Source: an uncultured Verrucomicrobiota bacterium
Lineage (GTDB): Bacteria; Verrucomicrobiota; Verrucomicrobiia; Verrucomicrobiales; Akkermansiaceae
NCBI GenBank assembly: GCA_937867415.1
Contig: CALMKO010000084.1
Coordinates: forward strand, 1 to 42,630
DNA length: 42,630 nt
Reading direction: 5' to 3'
Shown here: positions 17,290-25,511 of the stretch, one piece after another
Layout of the letters: each line of letters starts with the position of its first letter
Position numbering within the stretch: the first letter of the stretch is position 1
Translations under genes and position numbers: made by a program
Notes under the pieces: generated by a model
The model's database searches: none
What the model was told of the DNA's origin: nothing
Seen by the model: the letters and a program-made list of their open reading frames with translations, nothing else

Positions 17290-20200
17290 ATGAACTCACC
17301 CCTCGCCATCGATCACACACCACCTGAGCACCTCCCGCACCCATCGGAAAAGGGCTTCGCGTTGGTGGCCACGCTCAGCCTGATGATTCTGCTCACCATC
17401 ATCGCGGTGGGTCTGCTCTCGCTTTCAAGTATCTCACTCCGCGCCACCTCATCTTCGCATGCCATGAACCAGGCAAGGGCGAATGCAAGAATGTCCATGA
17501 TCATGGCGGTGGCCCAGCTTCAATCGCTCTCGGGCCAGGACACCCGGGTCACGGCCAGTTCACAGCTCCGGACTCCTTCCAGCGTCCCAACGACCGGTGT
17601 CTGGAGAAGCTGGGAAGGGAACGATCATGCCGCAGACGGCAAGCCAATCCGGCCCGATTACGCATCCAAGAACCGCCCTGGTGATCCATCCGTCCCGCCT
17701 GAGCGCGCCTCCAACAACACCGGTCGGTTCCTTGGCTGGTTGACATCCACAGCTGCCGCAGCCACACCGGATGCCAATCGAATCCCGGATGTGGCATCTA
17801 CAGGTGCTCCGGGATTGGTGAAGCTCGTCGCAGAAGGTAGCGCATCCGCCAGCCATCACCACGTATTCATGAGACCAACCATGATCCATGACAACCAAGG
17901 CTCCATCGCCTGGTGGACCAGTGGTGATAACTCAAAAGCGATGATCAACATCGACCGCGAGGCACAAGCATCCTCGATCGTGCAATCGCAGCAACGGGTG
18001 AGAAGCAACGGCCGGGCCGATGCCGAAACATTCGGCCTGGGAGCAATCGATAGTGATCCCGGCACTTATCCGCCGGGCCGCAAGGAGCTTCCCAGCACCG
18101 GCAATCTCAAGCTGGCGGCTCCCAGGCAGGATCTGCGGAAGATTCACGATCTTACCGCTTATAGCAAAGGGCTTCTTACCAATACCGCCACCGGTGGCTG
18201 GAAAAAAGATCTTTCCATCATGAGTGAGAATTACGCATCCTTGCCTGCTGCGAACCTCCCGTTTTTCACAATCGCGCCCGGCAGGGATTTACTCTATACC
18301 AAAAGCCAGCCAACCGGAACCGGTGGAAGACCTTTACTATACCCTTGGGACAACTATCGTGCCGGCGGGTGGTGGGCGGCATCACCTCCGATCTCCAGTT
18401 GGAACGCATTGGTCAACTATACCCAGCAATACCGGAACTTCCCCCCGAATGCACAACCGGCGAGGACGGCGATGAGGCAAGGTGCCGCCTTTGGCCGGCC
18501 TGATGACCGGGTCGGATTCAATGAACAAGTACGCAGAATCCCGCAACTCGCACGAATCCAGTGGATCTATTCCATCGGCTCGCGCAGGGTGCCAGGCACG
18601 GATCCTTCAGCCCCGGCAACCTATAATCCCGGCATCCTTGTCACCCCGGTTCTTACCCTCTGGAATCCATATAATGTCGAGATGACGGTTAACAATTATT
18701 GGGTGGCCGTTCGCTACCAGCCCAATCCCCTCGAATTTGAAATGAGATTCAACCGCGGCACCCCGTGGAGATTCGCCAGCAGGAACTTCATGACAGATCG
18801 AACACGGATCAATGAAATCTACTTCCACTTGTTGATCAGCAATCCATTCACACTCGCACCGGGCGCTACCATGATCTTCTCGCTTGCCAACAGAAACCCA
18901 GTGGTCAACCCGGCCAGTACCGATCTGCTATTGCAGCCCGGCTACACTTCAGGCGGTGGCAATCTATACACCCGGATCGGCCCCACAAGGAATGAAATCA
19001 CCGCCACAGCCTCGGATCATTTTGAAATTTCAAGAATCACCTATGAAAGAACCGACGTCCGGGACTGGGGCGGTAATGGCGAAGGCTTCGGAATGTTTTT
19101 CAATGTGATGGTCAACGCTCCCAGCCTGAACACCGCGGGTTATAGTGATGACACGGGGACCGCGGTGTATATCACGCCCCATCGGATGAGAGTCGCGCCA
19201 TTCAGCGGTCTCGGAGGCGATGCCGCGTTCTCAAGAATCTATCCACCGATCACCAGCCCTGTTTCCAGGCCTGTTTCCTCGATCGATGTCGCCACCATGA
19301 ATGCCAGACCTTTTGCCACGGCATTGTTTGGCTACCGCGCTGTCAGCCCGTTTTTTGCCGGAAGCAGGTTCCGGCATTTGTATTCGAAAGGGCTGCTGCA
19401 AACCAATCCTCTTTGCGGCTATACGGATGATACGGGCTATCCCCTGCGGGCACCTTACAGTTTTGCATTTATGGAAATGGATGGCTGGAACACGGATGCC
19501 GCCCCGGAGTTTGAGAGATCTACCAATAGCAGCTATATCGTCTCCGGCCTCAATTCGCGCAACGGGCTCACCCGCTGCGTCATGGTGGAGTTGCCAACCC
19601 GACCTTTGCAGAGCCTTGCGGACTTGCAGCACTTTGATGCACGAAACAACAATCCGCACCCCCCGCATCAACTCAACCTCATCGCCAACGGCTCCGCGCA
19701 TCCGCAATTCGCGCCGGTGCAAGCGATCGGAAGCGACAAGTCGAACGACGACAGCTTCTTGCTGAACCATTTGCTTTTCGATGATTGGTTTTGCTCGTCC
19801 ATTGCGGATGACGTCACCGATTTTGGATCAGCTTCCGAGCGGACTGCGGAGCAGGTTTACCAGGATCATCTCACGCGGACCCAGCCCTTGCCAAACCGCC
19901 TCTACGAACCGGCGCCCGGCGCAGCCTCCCCGAATCTGCGTGATTCGGTCGCGGAAGCGGCTGTCTCCGGCGCGAGGGCTGGCGTCCCGGACTCCGTAAC
20001 CGGGAAGTTCTCCTTCGAATCCATCGCGTCCAAGCTGGTGGTCAACGGCATGTTCAACATCAACTCCGTCTCACTTGAGGCGTGGAGGTCCATTCTCCGT
20101 CAAAGTCGGGAAACGGCGGTGCCCTATCTGGCGGCAGATGGCAGCACGCGGCTTGGTGCCAGAACATCATTCTCATACCCACGGACGTCCATTGCTGGCG

Positions 20201-20868
20201 ATCAGGGATCCAATTCCGGATCCACGGATTCAAACCCCTTGTTTCCCGGCGCTGCGGAGTTCGCCGGCCATCGGGTGCTTACCGAGGTTCAAATCGACGC
20301 CCTAGCGGAACTCATTGTTGGAGAAATCCAAAGGCGCGGCCCGTTTTTGTCACTTGCAGAATTCACGAACCGCCAACTCACCAGCGACAGGGATCTGGCC
20401 ATCGCTTCACCCGTGCAGCGGGCACTTGATCGGCTTGCAGCGCTGGGGCCATCCGAGAGGAATCCTTTCGCCGGAATCCAGTCGATTGCCCAGGAGATTA
20501 CCGAACCGGCGCCGGGGATTCCCGGCTATGGATTCCCGGAGGCCGCTTTGGGATCCTCCGCCTTCGGAGTCCCCGGCTGGATCCGCCAGGCGGACATTCT
20601 AAGACCACTTGCTCCGATCATTTCAGCCCGGGATGACACCTTCACCATCCGCGCTTACGGGGATTCACGCGATCGCGCGGATCCATCCAAGATCGTGGCC
20701 AAGGCATGGTGTGAGGTCGTTGTCCAGCGGCAGGCCGCCTATGTGGATCCCATTGACTCCGCCGCAGTCGCCCCTTATTCGACCTCCATGTCGTCCCCGG
20801 TCAACAGGCGCTTTGGGCGCCGCTATCAGATCGTTTCGTTCCGGTGGCTCGTCGATTCGGAAATCTAA
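17290..20868 (+). CDS. pseudopilin-like giant protein, Verru_Chthon cassette protein A type (second copy)
   Basis: The frame is open from 16981, but that part overlaps the upstream gene; ATG 17290 (31 bases after its stop) gives 1192 residues. After a 22-residue leader ending E-K-G comes FALVATLSLMILL and a membrane segment very like the first copy, again lacking Glu at +5. Shared landmarks follow in the same order: TRVTASSQL, LTLWNPYNVEMTVN, LVVNGMFNINSVSLEAW, RRGPFLSLAEFTNRQL, QADILRPLAPIISARDDTF, KAWCEVVVQRQ and FRWLVDSEI. Between landmarks the two copies have diverged widely, so this is not a recent duplication. Predicted to be cleaved by a prepilin peptidase and anchored in the inner membrane or a pseudopilus. 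Role unknown. Confidence 0.8.
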   Translation: MNSPLAIDHTPPEHLPHPSEKGFALVATLSLMILLTIIAVGLLSLSSISLRATSSSHAMNQARANARMSMIMAVAQLQSLSGQDTRVTASSQLRTPSSVPTTGVWRSWEGNDHAADGKPIRPDYASKNRPGDPSVPPERASNNTGRFLGWLTSTAAAATPDANRIPDVASTGAPGLVKLVAEGSASASHHHVFMRPTMIHDNQGSIAWWTSGDNSKAMINIDREAQASSIVQSQQRVRSNGRADAETFGLGAIDSDPGTYPPGRKELPSTGNLKLAAPRQDLRKIHDLTAYSKGLLTNTATGGWKKDLSIMSENYASLPAANLPFFTIAPGRDLLYTKSQPTGTGGRPLLYPWDNYRAGGWWAASPPISSWNALVNYTQQYRNFPPNAQPARTAMRQGAAFGRPDDRVGFNEQVRRIPQLARIQWIYSIGSRRVPGTDPSAPATYNPGILVTPVLTLWNPYNVEMTVNNYWVAVRYQPNPLEFEMRFNRGTPWRFASRNFMTDRTRINEIYFHLLISNPFTLAPGATMIFSLANRNPVVNPASTDLLLQPGYTSGGGNLYTRIGPTRNEITATASDHFEISRITYERTDVRDWGGNGEGFGMFFNVMVNAPSLNTAGYSDDTGTAVYITPHRMRVAPFSGLGGDAAFSRIYPPITSPVSRPVSSIDVATMNARPFATALFGYRAVSPFFAGSRFRHLYSKGLLQTNPLCGYTDDTGYPLRAPYSFAFMEMDGWNTDAAPEFERSTNSSYIVSGLNSRNGLTRCVMVELPTRPLQSLADLQHFDARNNNPHPPHQLNLIANGSAHPQFAPVQAIGSDKSNDDSFLLNHLLFDDWFCSSIADDVTDFGSASERTAEQVYQDHLTRTQPLPNRLYEPAPGAASPNLRDSVAEAAVSGARAGVPDSVTGKFSFESIASKLVVNGMFNINSVSLEAWRSILRQSRETAVPYLAADGSTRLGARTSFSYPRTSIAGDQGSNSGSTDSNPLFPGAAEFAGHRVLTEVQIDALAELIVGEIQRRGPFLSLAEFTNRQLTSDRDLAIASPVQRALDRLAALGPSERNPFAGIQSIAQEITEPAPGIPGYGFPEAALGSSAFGVPGWIRQADILRPLAPIISARDDTFTIRAYGDSRDRADPSKIVAKAWCEVVVQRQAAYVDPIDSAAVAPYSTSMSSPVNRRFGRRYQIVSFRWLVDSEI

Positions 20869-20913
20869 CGGTCGCGGTTCCCTTTTTCTGCTGTTCTAAC
20901 GTATTTCATCGGT

Positions 20914-21600
20914 ATGCATCACCATCTATTCACGATCCACGCTTTCTGTTTCTTCCTGACGGGCAACCTCGTTACCGCGAAATGCAGCACCAAGGCCATC
21001 TTCATTCAACCGCCCGGCGAGGTCCCTGAAACCGCCGTGCTTTGTGTAAACAAGGAGTTTATCGATCTCAAGCTACCCAAGCGCCACCTTTCGGACCCCA
21101 TCGATTTAGATTCGGGCAAGACTGTCATCTTTGTCATTCCACAGCGGCCTTCCGGACCGGATATCCCGCTGGGAGCTCCGCAGTTCACTATTCCTGAAAC
21201 GTGGACCAGTTGCATTTTGCTCTTCTTCTATGACGCCGAAAACAAGCTCTTTCCGGCGCGGATCATCCCTGTGAATACGTCCAGCGCCGATTTTCCGATG
21301 GGAAACACCCTGATCTATAATCTATCAACTGCTGCTGTTTCCGCCAAACTCGGCACGGAATTTGTGAGAGTGTTTCCTGGTAAATCAGCGGTTGTAAAAC
21401 CTCCGCGTTCAGGTTCGGGAGACTATCCGGTTGATATTGATTGTGCCTTCCCAGGGGACAAGCAACCCACTGCCCTGTCCCGTTCCTCATGGCACCATGA
21501 GGCGAACGCCCGGCAGTTTCTTTTCATCGTCCCACAAGCCGAATCCAAGGTTCCCCGCGTTTGGGGGGTCCTCGATCACAACGAATCCAACGCATACTAG
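20914..21600 (+). CDS. secreted ~228-residue partner of the pseudopilin-like protein (second copy)
   Basis: Starts 45 bases after the second pseudopilin-like gene. The N-terminus (MHHHLFTIHAFCFFLTGNLVTA) is a plausible but weak signal peptide. The rest is beta-rich with no recognised enzyme motif. Strands ILLFFYDAENKLFPARIIPV, LIYNLSTAAVSAKLG and ARQFLFIVPQ match the order and spacing of the equivalents at 9877-10545, including Asn in the middle strand and L-G at its end. It ends VWGVLDHNESNAY. The repeated position behind the giant protein suggests an obligate pair. Last gene of the unit; transcription converges with the PDZ gene. Confidence 0.8.
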   Translation: MHHHLFTIHAFCFFLTGNLVTAKCSTKAIFIQPPGEVPETAVLCVNKEFIDLKLPKRHLSDPIDLDSGKTVIFVIPQRPSGPDIPLGAPQFTIPETWTSCILLFFYDAENKLFPARIIPVNTSSADFPMGNTLIYNLSTAAVSAKLGTEFVRVFPGKSAVVKPPRSGSGDYPVDIDCAFPGDKQPTALSRSSWHHEANARQFLFIVPQAESKVPRVWGVLDHNESNAY

Positions 21601-21637
21601 TGCCGTCTTTGGAATATCTAACATTTTGGTGATGGAT

Positions 21638-21826
21638 TCATCCTGGAATCCGCAGTCGGAATTCATAAAAGTCACGGACTCGGCGGGTAATCCATGAGTG
21701 ATGATGAAATCCGATTTCAGCGATCAAATGAAGACTAGTCGGTTTCTCGATTTCCGAGTCATCCGTAAAATCCGTCACGCCGAGGATCTGCACCGGCTGG
21801 GCAAGTTTTAACGATCTGAGGGACAT
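21638..21826 (-). other. possible dispersed-repeat or gene remnant
   Basis: In the 242-base gap between convergent genes, the minus strand keeps an open frame of 62 codons with natural-looking composition (LGVTDFTDDSEIEKPTS, WITRRVRDFYEFRLRIPG) but no recognisable family or signal peptide. The DNA has the look of degenerate intergenic repeats built from words such as ACGGATTTTACGGATGACTC and GTGACTTTTATGAATTC. I cannot say whether it is expressed. No clear terminator hairpin with a T-run was seen for either flanking gene. Confidence 0.3.
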
Positions 21827-21842
21827 CCCCGGACCTACGTCA

Positions 21843-22568
21843 CTATGGGTTCTTTTTTCGTTTTTTTTCGCTCAGCCAACGGCGGAAGTAGGCTTCCTTG
21901 GCAGCACGTTCGGCTGCTAGAAGATCGATGGACTCTCCTTGGAACCTTTGTAAGTCCGCCGCAACCGGCCTTCTGCCGAGAATGACTGCGACATCCAGAA
22001 TTGTGTTCCCCCTGAGGATCTTGAGCTGGACTTTTTGGTTGGGCTTCATCGACCGGATTCGTTTCATGAAGGGCTCTGAAGCTTTCACATCGTGCCAGAC
22101 TTCATCGTCCAGTCCGACGATGAGATCATTTTGCTGGATGCCCGCCTTGGCCGCCGCCGTGTCGGGCATGGCAGCGATGACGCGGATTACGCTCCTGGGT
22201 TTTCCATCGCCCGGCACCAGCGAAGTATCATCCCCCATATTGATTCCGATGTATCCCTCGCCTTCCCTCGAATAGTCGTCGAAGACCAATGCCCGCAGAA
22301 TGGAAAGACAGCGGATCCTTGCTTCGGGGTCTTCGGCAGAGTGGTATTGTTTGAACAGCTCCTCCTTGGCCGCTTCTGGCTTCATCCTACACCATTCCAA
22401 CAATTTGGCCTCGGCGGCTTCCCGTTTTTGAAATTCAGGCGAGCTCAGGGAAGTAAAAAGATCTCCAGGAAGCGGGGCGCAGAAGACGGCTTGGCTACCC
22501 ATGAAAATCAGGACCGCCAGTCCCAGCCAGAACGACCGGGGGGCTTGGCGACTCTTGGAAGTTTTCAT
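21843..22568 (-). CDS. PDZ-domain protein of the exopolysaccharide locus
   Basis: ATG 22568 (MKTSKS) is preferred over the ATG two codons upstream. The product has 241 residues. A signal peptide or anchor covers about 1-30. Residues 33-90 form a charged helical segment that resembles a HEAT/ARM-like repeat (SSPEFQKREAAEAKLLEW, DPEARIRCLSILRAL). Residues about 100-190 are a PDZ domain with a GYIGINMG entry and AKAGIQQNDLIVGLDDE, the ligand-groove region. No protease domain is present. The basic C-terminus (EKKRKKNP) is unusual for a periplasmic protein. It follows the wza-like gene after 66 bases, so it may scaffold or tether parts of the exporter. Function otherwise unknown. Confidence 0.78.
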   Translation of the reverse strand: MKTSKSRQAPRSFWLGLAVLIFMGSQAVFCAPLPGDLFTSLSSPEFQKREAAEAKLLEWCRMKPEAAKEELFKQYHSAEDPEARIRCLSILRALVFDDYSREGEGYIGINMGDDTSLVPGDGKPRSVIRVIAAMPDTAAAKAGIQQNDLIVGLDDEVWHDVKASEPFMKRIRSMKPNQKVQLKILRGNTILDVAVILGRRPVAADLQRFQGESIDLLAAERAAKEAYFRRWLSEKKRKKNP

Positions 22569-22634
22569 AAGCAAGCCGTCATCGATCCGTGGAATTGCAC
22601 CGCAAATCGGGAAGGCGGTATGGAGTGGCCTGGA

Positions 22635-23195
22635 TTATCGGTTGAAAATATTTTTACGTGGCACCTCGATCGCGTCATTCCGTTGTAGAGGAATTTGTTT
22701 AAACTGCGGTTGGGTGACATCATAGGACTTCTGGGCGCCGTTGCGGGTGAGTTTCACCCGGTTGATCGCGCCAAACTCCGTTTGCCCACCGGCCGCTTGA
22801 ATGGCACCCCAGAGAGTCAACTCGGGGGTGAAGGGCTTGGGTCCGGGACTTCTCACATCTCCGCCGACGGTCACAACCTCCTGGTTAGGGCCCGCGCCAA
22901 TGACATTGTTGATCACCTGGATGGTCGGGTTCGTGAAGATCTGTGCGCTTTTGAAACGGCTTTGGAGGATGCTTGCCAACGCTTCAGGGCGTAGCCCAGC
23001 CGCCTGGACCTGACCGATGTGCGGCATATTGATTATCCCGCCCTCGGAAACCGGATAGAGGCCGTTGATTTGGCCCTTATCGCTTTCGGGCACACCCGAA
23101 ATCGTGATGTTGATCGACTTGCCCGCTTGGATTTGTGCGCTTGCCATGATGCTGGAGAACACCAAGGCCAATAATCCGAATAGAATGGTTTTCAT
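22635..23195 (-). CDS. polysaccharide export protein, Wza/SLBB family
   Basis: Secreted protein of 186 residues with a signal peptide (cleavage near MASA). Residues about 24-100 match a polysaccharide export (Poly_export) domain: NITISGVPESDKGQINGLYPVSEGGIINMP in outline, then a helix AEALASILQSRF-like. Residues about 108-165 form one SLBB-type domain (VTVGGDVRSPGPKPF, LTLWGAIQAAGGQTEFG). Outer-membrane Wza proteins are longer lipoproteins with several SLBB units. This one has no lipobox Cys and no C-terminal amphipathic helix, so it may be a reduced periplasmic form relying on the barrel protein for the outer-membrane pore. It lies 24 bases after the kinase gene, surely co-transcribed. Confidence 0.87.
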   Translation of the reverse strand: MKTILFGLLALVFSSIMASAQIQAGKSINITISGVPESDKGQINGLYPVSEGGIINMPHIGQVQAAGLRPEALASILQSRFKSAQIFTNPTIQVINNVIGAGPNQEVVTVGGDVRSPGPKPFTPELTLWGAIQAAGGQTEFGAINRVKLTRNGAQKSYDVTQPQFKQIPLQRNDAIEVPRKNIFNR

Positions 23196-23219
23196 CTTCG
23201 TATATTCTTTCGTTAGGGA

Positions 23220-25376
23220 TTAGTAGAGTTCGGAGTCATTTCCACGAGGCGCGGCCTGTGGCTTTGTTCCAGCCGTCGGTGGTCCGACAGCTGGACCGAC
23301 TTGCGACTCGGCAGGCGCGTAGTAGGTGTAGTAGCTGGTATAGTATTGATACTGGCTATCACTGCGGACATCCACGTTGTTGAGGACCACACCGATGACA
23401 TTGCCGCCGACATTTTCAACCGCTTGCTTCACCCGGAGCAGCATGTTCCGCGGGAGTTTACGATGTTGAACGACGATCATGGTGAGGTCCACCTCGCTTG
23501 CAAGCACCGAGGCATCACTCACGCCGAGGATCGGCGGGCTATCCACCAGCACCAAGTCAAAGCGTTGTTTGACATCTTGAATCAGCTCGGACATCCGGCG
23601 CGAGTTCAAGATTCCGGCAGCGTCGGCAGGAAGAATTCCGGACGGCATGAAGTAGAGGTTGTCTACCGGGGTTTGGAGAATCACATCTTCAAGCATCAAC
23701 TCGGTGGTGAGATAGTTGGTGAGACCTACGGAGTTATTGATATCGAAAAACGTATGCAGGCGGGGACGACGCAAGTCGGCGTCGATCATGAGGGTGGTAT
23801 AGCCGCCTTGGGCGCAGATATACGCGAGGTTGACGAGGGTGGTGGACTTTCCTTCACCCGCACCACCGGAAACCACCGTGATCGCGTTGTCTTCCGGGTT
23901 TTTCCGGTTGAACTCGATGTTGGTTCTCAGGATCCGGTAGGCCTCCGCATCCGGGCTCATGCCGCTTTGTTTGTAGAGCACACCCACATCCTTGGGAATG
24001 ACTGCCAGGACCGGGACTTGGAGGTAGCGTTCCACATCTTCGAGACTCTTGACCGAGGTATCAAGATATTCGAGGAAGAATGCGATACCTACACCGAAAA
24101 TCAAGCCCACCACGGCACCGAGCACGAGATTGAGGGTGACATTAGGGCTGACCGGGCTTTGTGAGATCTGGGGTTCTTCATGAACGACGATGCTTTCGTC
24201 GATGGTTTTCTGGGCGATGGTTTTTCCGACTTGTTTGAGCCGGAGAGACTGCAACAGCTGTTGGTCGGTTTCGAAGTCGCGCTTTGCGTCCACGTAGTCC
24301 TGGGCGTCGAGGCCGCGTTTGATCGCTTCTTCGCGGGAGTCATCTTTCATGACCTCCACGTTTTTCAAGCGGTCGGTGGCCATGTCAAGCTGGGCTTGCA
24401 AAGTGGCTCTCAAGTTTACCACACCCTCGTCGAGTTGGAGTTTCATCCGTTCGATTTGATCGATGGCGGAGAGCACGGTCGGGTGGCGTTCGCCAAGACC
24501 ATTGATCTTGAGCGACTCGAGAGAGCGCTTCGCTTCCTGATACTGGGGAAGAAGGGTCTTGATGATGTTGTCCGGCAGGTCGAGGCCGGCGGCGTAGACC
24601 ATCAACTGATCGCTGTTATACTTAAGCAAGCTGTTGATCTGGCTTTCGAGCTGCATTTTACTTTGCTCGAGTTCATTGAAAGTCTGGAGGGCGGTTCGTG
24701 CGCCTTGATCTTCATCCACACCGGATTGGCCGTAGAATGAATCCTGGCCTTTGTAGATGATCCCTTTTGTTCTGACGATGATTGCGAGGAGTTTGCGGCG
24801 TTCTTCGACTTTATCCTCCTGGTCTTGCACCGCTTTGTTCAGTTCCTTGAGTCCGCGGTCTGCGTCATGGTTTTCGATTTCCGTGCGGTATTCCTTATAG
24901 GCGCGTGCTACCTCGGCGGTGACGTTCCGAGCGTCTTCCTTGTCGGTGTGGCGGACGGTGATCGAGATCAAGTCGGTTCCACGGATGTTCTGGGTATTGA
25001 CGATTCCTTTGAGGATCTGGACGGCGGTGTCGGCATCGACTCCCCATTTGGTGGTCAATTCAAGCGACTTTACGACTTTTTCGAGGGATTTGGCACTTTT
25101 GATTTTTTCAAACTCCGTTCCGAAGAACTGTGGGGTCATCGGGGTGCTTCCATAAGATGAGCCTCCTTCAAATGGAGACATTTCTGGTGCACGAGGTTTG
25201 ACTTCGATGGTCGCGGAGCTTTGGTATTTCTTCGGCATCACATAGGTGATGACTGCTGCGGTCATGAACACCAACAGGAGTGTTAGCAGGATGATTCCGT
25301 AGCGATTTTTGATCACCTGCCAGTAGTCCACCGCATGGAGTGCGGCCTCGTTTTGGGGTTGGGCTGAAAGATTCAT
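23220..25376 (-). CDS. polysaccharide copolymerase / tyrosine autokinase, Wzc type
   Basis: ATG 25376 is chosen; an upstream in-frame ATG at 25433 lies inside a terminator hairpin. The product has 718 residues. Transmembrane segment 1 lies at about 28-46, a periplasmic Wzz-type domain with long coiled coils at about 170-400, a Pro-containing motif (SPVSPN) before segment 2 (414-436), then the cytoplasmic BY-kinase. That carries Walker A GGAGEGKST (504-512), Walker A' MIDADLRR (530-537) and Walker B LVLVDSPP (608-615). A C-terminal tyrosine cluster (eight Tyr in 676-686) and a final Tyr718 are the expected autophosphorylation sites. It sets chain length and controls export of an extracellular polysaccharide together with the Wza-like protein downstream. 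No polymerase, flippase or glycosyltransferase lies in the window. Confidence 0.93.
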   Translation of the reverse strand: MNLSAQPQNEAALHAVDYWQVIKNRYGIILLTLLLVFMTAAVITYVMPKKYQSSATIEVKPRAPEMSPFEGGSSYGSTPMTPQFFGTEFEKIKSAKSLEKVVKSLELTTKWGVDADTAVQILKGIVNTQNIRGTDLISITVRHTDKEDARNVTAEVARAYKEYRTEIENHDADRGLKELNKAVQDQEDKVEERRKLLAIIVRTKGIIYKGQDSFYGQSGVDEDQGARTALQTFNELEQSKMQLESQINSLLKYNSDQLMVYAAGLDLPDNIIKTLLPQYQEAKRSLESLKINGLGERHPTVLSAIDQIERMKLQLDEGVVNLRATLQAQLDMATDRLKNVEVMKDDSREEAIKRGLDAQDYVDAKRDFETDQQLLQSLRLKQVGKTIAQKTIDESIVVHEEPQISQSPVSPNVTLNLVLGAVVGLIFGVGIAFFLEYLDTSVKSLEDVERYLQVPVLAVIPKDVGVLYKQSGMSPDAEAYRILRTNIEFNRKNPEDNAITVVSGGAGEGKSTTLVNLAYICAQGGYTTLMIDADLRRPRLHTFFDINNSVGLTNYLTTELMLEDVILQTPVDNLYFMPSGILPADAAGILNSRRMSELIQDVKQRFDLVLVDSPPILGVSDASVLASEVDLTMIVVQHRKLPRNMLLRVKQAVENVGGNVIGVVLNNVDVRSDSQYQYYTSYYTYYAPAESQVGPAVGPPTAGTKPQAAPRGNDSELY

Positions 25377-25421
25377 AGAGTTAAATATATCACGATTTTT
25401 GGTATGTTCCAGTTGAAATAG

Positions 25422-25454
25422 AAACTCCCGCAATGAAATTCATTGCGGGAGTTT
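25422..25454 (-). terminator. strong hairpin, terminator between barrel and kinase genes
   Basis: A perfect 16-base inverted repeat (AAACTCCCGCAATGAA and its complement) around one central base. On the minus strand the right arm ends GTTTCTATTT, so it can act as an intrinsic terminator about 60 bases after the beta-barrel gene stop. On the plus strand the T-run is short. It lies 45 bases upstream of the kinase start, so the kinase gene either has its own promoter between 25377 and 25421 or relies on read-through. Confidence 0.82.
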
Positions 25455-25511
25455 ACGATCAGTTAAGCGATGTTTGCAATAATGGCTTTTGATTCAATGA
25501 TTTTTGTCTCA

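Noticed and set aside
24180-24740. Open frame of 186 codons on the plus strand within the kinase gene
   Set aside because: Antisense to a well-supported BY-kinase gene, no independent motif.
25377-25433. Upstream start for the tyrosine kinase gene
   Set aside because: The ATG at 25433 lies inside the terminator hairpin stem, and the extra residues precede the normal cytoplasmic N-terminus.
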